This document shows, one piece after another, positions 59,846-64,000 of a DNA stretch of 64,000 bases. Location of the stretch: the NCBI GenBank assembly GCA_017625035.1, contig JAGALX010000027.1:18695-82694 (forward strand). The letters run 5' to 3'. A program made the translations under genes and the position numbers. The DNA comes from Clostridia bacterium (lineage in GTDB: Bacteria > Bacillota > Clostridia > TANB77 > CAG-508). The notes beneath the pieces were generated by a model, which worked only from the letters and a program-made list of their open reading frames with translations, did no database searches and was not told where the DNA came from. The number at the start of each line of letters is the position of its first letter. Positions within the stretch are counted from its first letter, which is position 1.

Positions 59846-60370
59846 ATGAACAATCAAGATGAAGTAAATTTACTAGTAAATAAATTTAAAAATGGTGATG
59901 ATGAAGCCTTTGTACTTTTAACAAATTATACAAAAGAGCCACTATATAAAACAATATACGCAATAGTAGGAAATCAGGCAAATGCAATAGAAGTATTTGA
60001 TGAAGTAATTTATAAGGCATATATCAATTTAAAAAATTTAAAACATAATGAATTTTTCAAAACATGGATTACACGAATAGCAATAAACGAATCAAAAAAT
60101 TATCTAAAGAAAAACTCAAAAATAATTTACATGGAAGAATATCAAGAAAAAGCAAAAACAGAAGAATACGAGGGAAAAATGGATATAGAGCAAGCAATGA
60201 GCAAACTAGATGTAAATACAAAATCTATAGTTATAATGAAATTATATATGGATTATACCTTCGACGATATAGCTAATACAATGTCTAAGCCAGTCAGCAC
60301 AGTAAAAAGTACATATTATGCAGGGTTAGAAAAATTAAAAAAATATTTAAAAGTTGGGGAGGTGAATTAA
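59846..60370 (+). CDS. ECF RNA polymerase sigma factor, second copy
   Basis: A 174-residue ECF sigma factor of a different branch from that at 18290. Region 2 has LLTNYTKEPLYKTIYAIVGNQANAIEVFDEVIYKAYINL; region 4 has LDVNTKSIVIMKLYMDYTFDDIANTMSKPVSTVKSTYYAGLEKLKKYL. ATG 59846 follows GAAAGGGGA; the upstream TTG-started frame runs into the repeat region. The anti-sigma-type gene begins 1 bp after its stop. The CAACTTTT/CGTATT motif is not seen upstream, so the two sigma systems probably use different promoters. Confidence 0.93.
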   Translation: MNNQDEVNLLVNKFKNGDDEAFVLLTNYTKEPLYKTIYAIVGNQANAIEVFDEVIYKAYINLKNLKHNEFFKTWITRIAINESKNYLKKNSKIIYMEEYQEKAKTEEYEGKMDIEQAMSKLDVNTKSIVIMKLYMDYTFDDIANTMSKPVSTVKSTYYAGLEKLKKYLKVGEVN

Positions 60371-60371
60371 A

Positions 60372-62240
60372 ATGGTAAATGATAATGAGGAAAAGTTTTT
60401 AAAGAAAGAAATTAATAAATATATGAACGGTATACAAATACCGGAAAATTTGGAGGGGATTATTATGGAAGATATTAATAAGGTAAAAAAAGATGAAAAG
60501 AAAAAAATGAGTAAAAAAACAAAAATAATAGCAGGTGTAGCATCTTTTGTAGTTGTAGCAGGAGTTGTAAGTGCTGTAGCTTTTAAAGATGTTATTTTAA
60601 AAGATAATAGCATTCCAAAAGGAGAAGAAACAACTACACAAACACCTATGGCGATACCAGAGGATGAAAACAAAGTAACTTTAGGAGATTTAAATATAAA
60701 TATTGAGGACAAAGATTTATATACAGTTGGATTTGGAGATATGGCTTTTATACAAAATGGAGAAGTATATTATGGATATAACTATACTTATTCTTCGGAA
60801 AGCACGGACAAAACAGTAAAATTTAAAAAAGTAGAAGGTATAACTGATGCAGTTGCTATAAAGTCTTATCCATTAGCAACAGACCCAAGTGAAACTATTT
60901 TTGTAATAACAGAAGAAGGAACTTTATATAGAATTGATAAAAATGATAATGGAGTGAAAGCTGAAAAAATTTGGGGAGATTATAAAGTAGCACAAATAAT
61001 TTCAGCAGAAGGTGAACAAAATCATGAATATGTATTTGTATTAAAAGATAATAGAAAAGTTAAAATAAAAGAGCAATACTTTGATGAAAATGGTGAATGG
61101 TCAGAAGAGGAGATTATTACAGTAGAAGAATTAGGAATTTATGATAATGTTAATATAACAGGAAATAAAGGAAATAAATTAGATAGTAAAAATTTATATA
61201 AAGAAGGTTTTGAAAAATCAGCTTTTATAATAAATAAAAATGTATATGTATCTAAACCTGAGACTTTAACAACTTCAGACGGAGATTTAGGAGATACAAT
61301 AATTAATGTGAAAAAAGTAAACAATTTAAGTAATGTAAAACAAATTATTGGATATTCACTTGGTACTGATCCTTCAACAACATTTTTTGCAATAAATGAA
61401 AGCGGAGAAGTTTATACTATTAACAATTCAAATAATAGTATCCGAGTTGAATATATGAAGGACTACAAAGTAGACGAAATTGTAAAAGCAGAGGAAGTTG
61501 GATATAATCAAAGCGAACATTCACCAGTATTTTCTTTTGAATTAAAATTAAAAGACGGAAGTACTGCAATTGTTTATAATTTAAAATTTAGATCTTTAAA
61601 CTCAGGCTCAATTGTTTCAAAAGACTTTGTCGGAACTTGGGAATCATCAGAAGAAGATATGACTGAATTAAAAATATATGAAGATGGTACATTCTTAATG
61701 GATCATTATACCGTAAGTAGTGAAATTAAAGGTACTTATACAGTTTCTGATACTAATATTGAATTTACAAATGAAGATGGAGGAAAGTGGACTGGTGAAA
61801 TGTTAGCCCAAAACGGAATTGACCACTTAGTTATAAATGCAAGTCTAGAAGGTAAAGAAATTAAATTATGGTATAAAACACAAAGGGAATTAACAGGAAC
61901 ATATAATTACAAGTCAGAAGGAAAAAATTACTATCATAATGCAAATATAATAGTAACAAATCAAACTGGTTCATCAATTGATTTTCAGTTATCTGCCGTT
62001 CATGGAACAGATATTGAACATGTAAATATAGGTGAAGTTAGCGGTACAGCTAAAAAAATAGAAGCAGATACATATCAATTTGAAGAAACTATAGATGGTA
62101 AAATATATAAAATTACATTTGAATTTGTTGCACACAAAGCTTTCGAATATATAACTATAACAGAATCATATCCTGATAATATCAATCCATATGCAGGTCA
62201 CAATGTATACTTTGAAGGCGATTACGATAAAATATCATAA
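60372..62240 (+). CDS. Membrane anti-sigma-type protein with repeated sensor domain
   Basis: A 622-residue protein with a cytoplasmic part of about 50 residues, one membrane segment at about 51-70 (KIIAGVASFVVVAGVVSAVA) and a large outside region. Two similar modules follow (about 105-230 and 275-410): DLYTVGFGDMAFIQNGEVYYG and NLYKEGFEKSAFIINKNVYVS, each ending with SYPLATDPSETIFVI or GYSLGTDPSTTFFAI, so the sensor is an internal duplication. From about 418 (FVGTWESSEEDMTELKIYEDGTF) comes a lipocalin-like domain. GGGAGGTGAA precedes ATG 60372. The anti-sigma role is inferred from position and topology. Confidence 0.75.
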   Translation: MVNDNEEKFLKKEINKYMNGIQIPENLEGIIMEDINKVKKDEKKKMSKKTKIIAGVASFVVVAGVVSAVAFKDVILKDNSIPKGEETTTQTPMAIPEDENKVTLGDLNINIEDKDLYTVGFGDMAFIQNGEVYYGYNYTYSSESTDKTVKFKKVEGITDAVAIKSYPLATDPSETIFVITEEGTLYRIDKNDNGVKAEKIWGDYKVAQIISAEGEQNHEYVFVLKDNRKVKIKEQYFDENGEWSEEEIITVEELGIYDNVNITGNKGNKLDSKNLYKEGFEKSAFIINKNVYVSKPETLTTSDGDLGDTIINVKKVNNLSNVKQIIGYSLGTDPSTTFFAINESGEVYTINNSNNSIRVEYMKDYKVDEIVKAEEVGYNQSEHSPVFSFELKLKDGSTAIVYNLKFRSLNSGSIVSKDFVGTWESSEEDMTELKIYEDGTFLMDHYTVSSEIKGTYTVSDTNIEFTNEDGGKWTGEMLAQNGIDHLVINASLEGKEIKLWYKTQRELTGTYNYKSEGKNYYHNANIIVTNQTGSSIDFQLSAVHGTDIEHVNIGEVSGTAKKIEADTYQFEETIDGKIYKITFEFVAHKAFEYITITESYPDNINPYAGHNVYFEGDYDKIS

Positions 62241-62336
62241 ACAGATGCAGATTTAAAGATATCTGTGTTATACATTTATAAAAATAAAAGTTTTATATAT
62301 TATTTTAAGAATAAAAATTAAGAAACTGATTGTTAC

Positions 62337-62365
62337 TTGCACGATTCACCATATTGCTATATAAT
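62337..62365 (+). promoter_or_regulatory. Sigma-A promoter of trmFO
   Basis: TTGCAC (62337-62342), 17 bp, TATAAT (62360-62365). Confidence 0.75.
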
Positions 62366-62441
62366 AACTAAAAAATAAAAAGAGAAATGTTTTCTATTTT
62401 AAAATAAAATTAAAGAAAATATAATTAGAGAGGAAAAATAA

Positions 62442-63818
62442 ATGAACAATTACATAACAATCATAGGTGGAGGATTAGCAGGGTCAGAAGCGGCATACCA
62501 AATAGCTAAAGCTGGAATAAAAGTAAAACTATACGAAATGAAACCAAAAAAATTTTCACCTGCTCATTCTAATAATAACTTAGCAGAAATTGTATGTAGC
62601 AATTCTTTCAAATCAAATCTACATACAAACGCATGCGGGCTACTAAAAGAAGAGCTAAGAATTTTAGACTCTTTACTAATAAAAATAGCAGACCAAACAG
62701 CAGTGCCCGCAGGACAAGCATTAGCAGTTGACAGAGAAATTTTTGCCCAAAATGTAACAAATCAAATAAAAAATATGCCAAATATAGAAATTATCAATGA
62801 AGAAATTGGTGAAAACATACATCTAAAAGACTTAGCACAAAACGGTATAGTTATAATTGCAACAGGCCCATTAACATCAGATGCCCTATCTAAAGAAATT
62901 CAAGAACTAACAGGAAATACAGATTTGCATTTCTACGATGCTGCTGCACCAATTGTTTCTAAAGAATCTATAGACATGAATATAGCTTTTTGGGGAGATA
63001 GATACGACCAAGAAAGAGCAAAAGATGAAGAAATTGAGAATTGGAAAAATAGAATAAAACAAATGAAACAAGCAAATTATATAAATCTTCCAATGAATAA
63101 AGAAGAATACGAAAAATTCTGGAATGAACTAGTACATGCCGAAGTTGTAGAGCTACACAATTTTGAAAAAAGAGAAATTTTTGAAGGATGTATGCCAATA
63201 GAAGTTATGGCGAAAAGAGGAATTGATACATTAAGATTTGGACCTCTAAAACCAGTAGGATTTACAGATCCACGAACAGGCTTCAGACCATATGCTGTAG
63301 TTCAATTAAGACAAGATAATACAGAAGGCACAATATATAACTTAGTAGGATTTCAAACAAACTTAAAATTTGGAGAGCAAAAAAGAGTTTTCAGCCAAAT
63401 ACCAGGCTTACAAAATGCAGACTTCCAAAAATACGGAGTAATGCACAGAAATACATATATAAATTCAACAAAATTATTAGACAATACATACAATTTCAAG
63501 AAAAATAACAACATATTTTTCGCAGGCCAAATTACAGGAGTAGAAGGATATGTAGAATCTATTTCTTCAGGAATGGTTGCAAGCTTAAATGCCATAAATA
63601 GATTTAAAGGAGTTAATGAAAAAGCAACATTCAGTGAACTAACAATGATAGGAGCCTTAGCCAAATACATATCAACCGAAAATGAAAAATTTCAACCAAT
63701 GAATGCAAATTTTGGAATATTGCCACCATTAGATGAAAAAATTAGAGATAAAAAATTAAGATATGAAAAGCTAGCAGACAGGGCAATAGCAAAATTTCCA
63801 AAAAATATAGACAAATAA
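62442..63818 (+). CDS. trmFO: Methylenetetrahydrofolate-tRNA (uracil-5-)-methyltransferase TrmFO
   Basis: A 458-residue flavoprotein that makes m5U54 in the tRNA T-loop using methylenetetrahydrofolate. It has the N-terminal dinucleotide fold ITIIGGGLAGSEAAYQIAKAG, YEMKPKKFSPAH, LAEIVCSNSFKSN, the conserved CMPIEVMAKRG near residue 250, RTGFRPYAVVQLRQDN and the C-terminal GQITGVEGYVESISSG. The length is normal. AGAGAGGA precedes the ATG. In Bacillus it is followed by xerC and clpQY; here no such gene begins in the remaining 180 bp. Confidence 0.97.
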   Translation: MNNYITIIGGGLAGSEAAYQIAKAGIKVKLYEMKPKKFSPAHSNNNLAEIVCSNSFKSNLHTNACGLLKEELRILDSLLIKIADQTAVPAGQALAVDREIFAQNVTNQIKNMPNIEIINEEIGENIHLKDLAQNGIVIIATGPLTSDALSKEIQELTGNTDLHFYDAAAPIVSKESIDMNIAFWGDRYDQERAKDEEIENWKNRIKQMKQANYINLPMNKEEYEKFWNELVHAEVVELHNFEKREIFEGCMPIEVMAKRGIDTLRFGPLKPVGFTDPRTGFRPYAVVQLRQDNTEGTIYNLVGFQTNLKFGEQKRVFSQIPGLQNADFQKYGVMHRNTYINSTKLLDNTYNFKKNNNIFFAGQITGVEGYVESISSGMVASLNAINRFKGVNEKATFSELTMIGALAKYISTENEKFQPMNANFGILPPLDEKIRDKKLRYEKLADRAIAKFPKNIDK

Positions 63819-63965
63819 AACTTTTAATAATATAATAAAAAAACAAAAGCGGAGGTTGAAAGGTTGAAAAATAATAAGGATAAATTCGCATGAAAAATAA
63901 AAACCCTTAAAAAGCGTTTTTTTTGAAGAATATATAAAATTGAATAACCAAACAATTAATAAAAA

Positions 63966-64000
63966 TTAGCTAACTTTGTAGCCTTGAGATTCTAAAAACT
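63966..64000 (-). CDS. Possible 3' end of a minus-strand gene cut by the window
   Basis: The last bases read on the minus strand as FLESQGYKVS then TAA at 63968-63966. This looks like a normal protein C-terminus but is too short to identify. A plus-strand GGAGG and TTG near 63855 give only a nine-codon frame. Confidence 0.3.
   Translation of the reverse strand, partial: FLESQGYKVS

Noticed and set aside
63855..63893. Gene start after trmFO with GGAGG and TTG
   Set aside because: The frame stops after nine codons and the other frames also close quickly; no protein can be supported.

Overview
The window is a low-GC (AT-rich) bacterial chromosome segment from a Gram-positive, Clostridia-like anaerobe. 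The evidence is MraZ/RsmH/FtsL, GatCAB, a four-subunit pyruvate:ferredoxin oxidoreductase, RicT, MinD/MinE/RodA, strong AGGAGG ribosome binding sites, sigma-A promoters with 17-bp spacers, and ECF sigma factors each followed directly by a membrane anti-sigma protein. No rRNA, tRNA, CRISPR array or intact transposase was found. The species cannot be named from sequence alone; an uncultured gut-type Clostridia lineage would fit.

Layout. 1-4.5 kb is a small accessory island: a DinD-like protein, a frameshifted HEPN-domain protein, a frameshifted ORF6N/phospholipase-D-like protein, a HAD hydrolase and a truncated RhuM-like gene. Three copies of a 13-bp direct repeat border the ORF6N and HAD units, and LexA-like boxes lie upstream of the DinD and RhuM genes. 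4.7-5.7 kb holds an orphan GHMP-kinase-like gene. 6.1-8.4 kb is the start of a division cluster (mraZ, rsmH, ftsL-like) with a textbook MraZ operator. 8.9-18 kb is housekeeping: gatC-gatA-gatB, rplI-dnaB, tilS, ftsH.

18.2-27.6 kb is the most distinctive region: an ECF sigma factor, its membrane-bound partner, and seven exported proteins. These include two membrane-anchored proteins (one clearly cohesin-like) and a secreted dockerin-repeat protein in one operon. Four promoters in the region share the same ECF-type motif (CAACTTTT, 13 bp, CGTATT), one of them upstream of the sigma gene itself, so this looks like a local autoregulated surface regulon.

27.7-30.9 kb (minus strand) is porG-porD-porA-porB. 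31-34.9 kb is minD-minE-rodA and dusB. 35-36.5 kb has a GerS-like lipoprotein-type gene, an orphan mazF and the stub of a Phd-type antitoxin. 36.6-44.7 kb is one 8-kb gene for a cyclic beta-glucan synthase-type GT84/GH94 protein. 45-50 kb has a WalRK/PhoPR-type two-component pair, lepB, holB, ricT and a ferredoxin. 50.5-53.2 kb has rpsT and topA. 53-59.5 kb has a LysR regulator with two half-size ChrA transporters and a SWIM/SNF2 helicase. 59.8-63.8 kb has a second ECF sigma/anti-sigma pair and trmFO.

Intergenic regions carry at least three families of palindromic elements, some as near-perfect 100-180 bp inverted repeats, next to housekeeping genes. Four genes (HEPN, ORF6N, rsmH, topA) carry apparent single-base frameshifts. 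Two of these are housekeeping genes, so sequence or assembly error must be excluded before calling them real.
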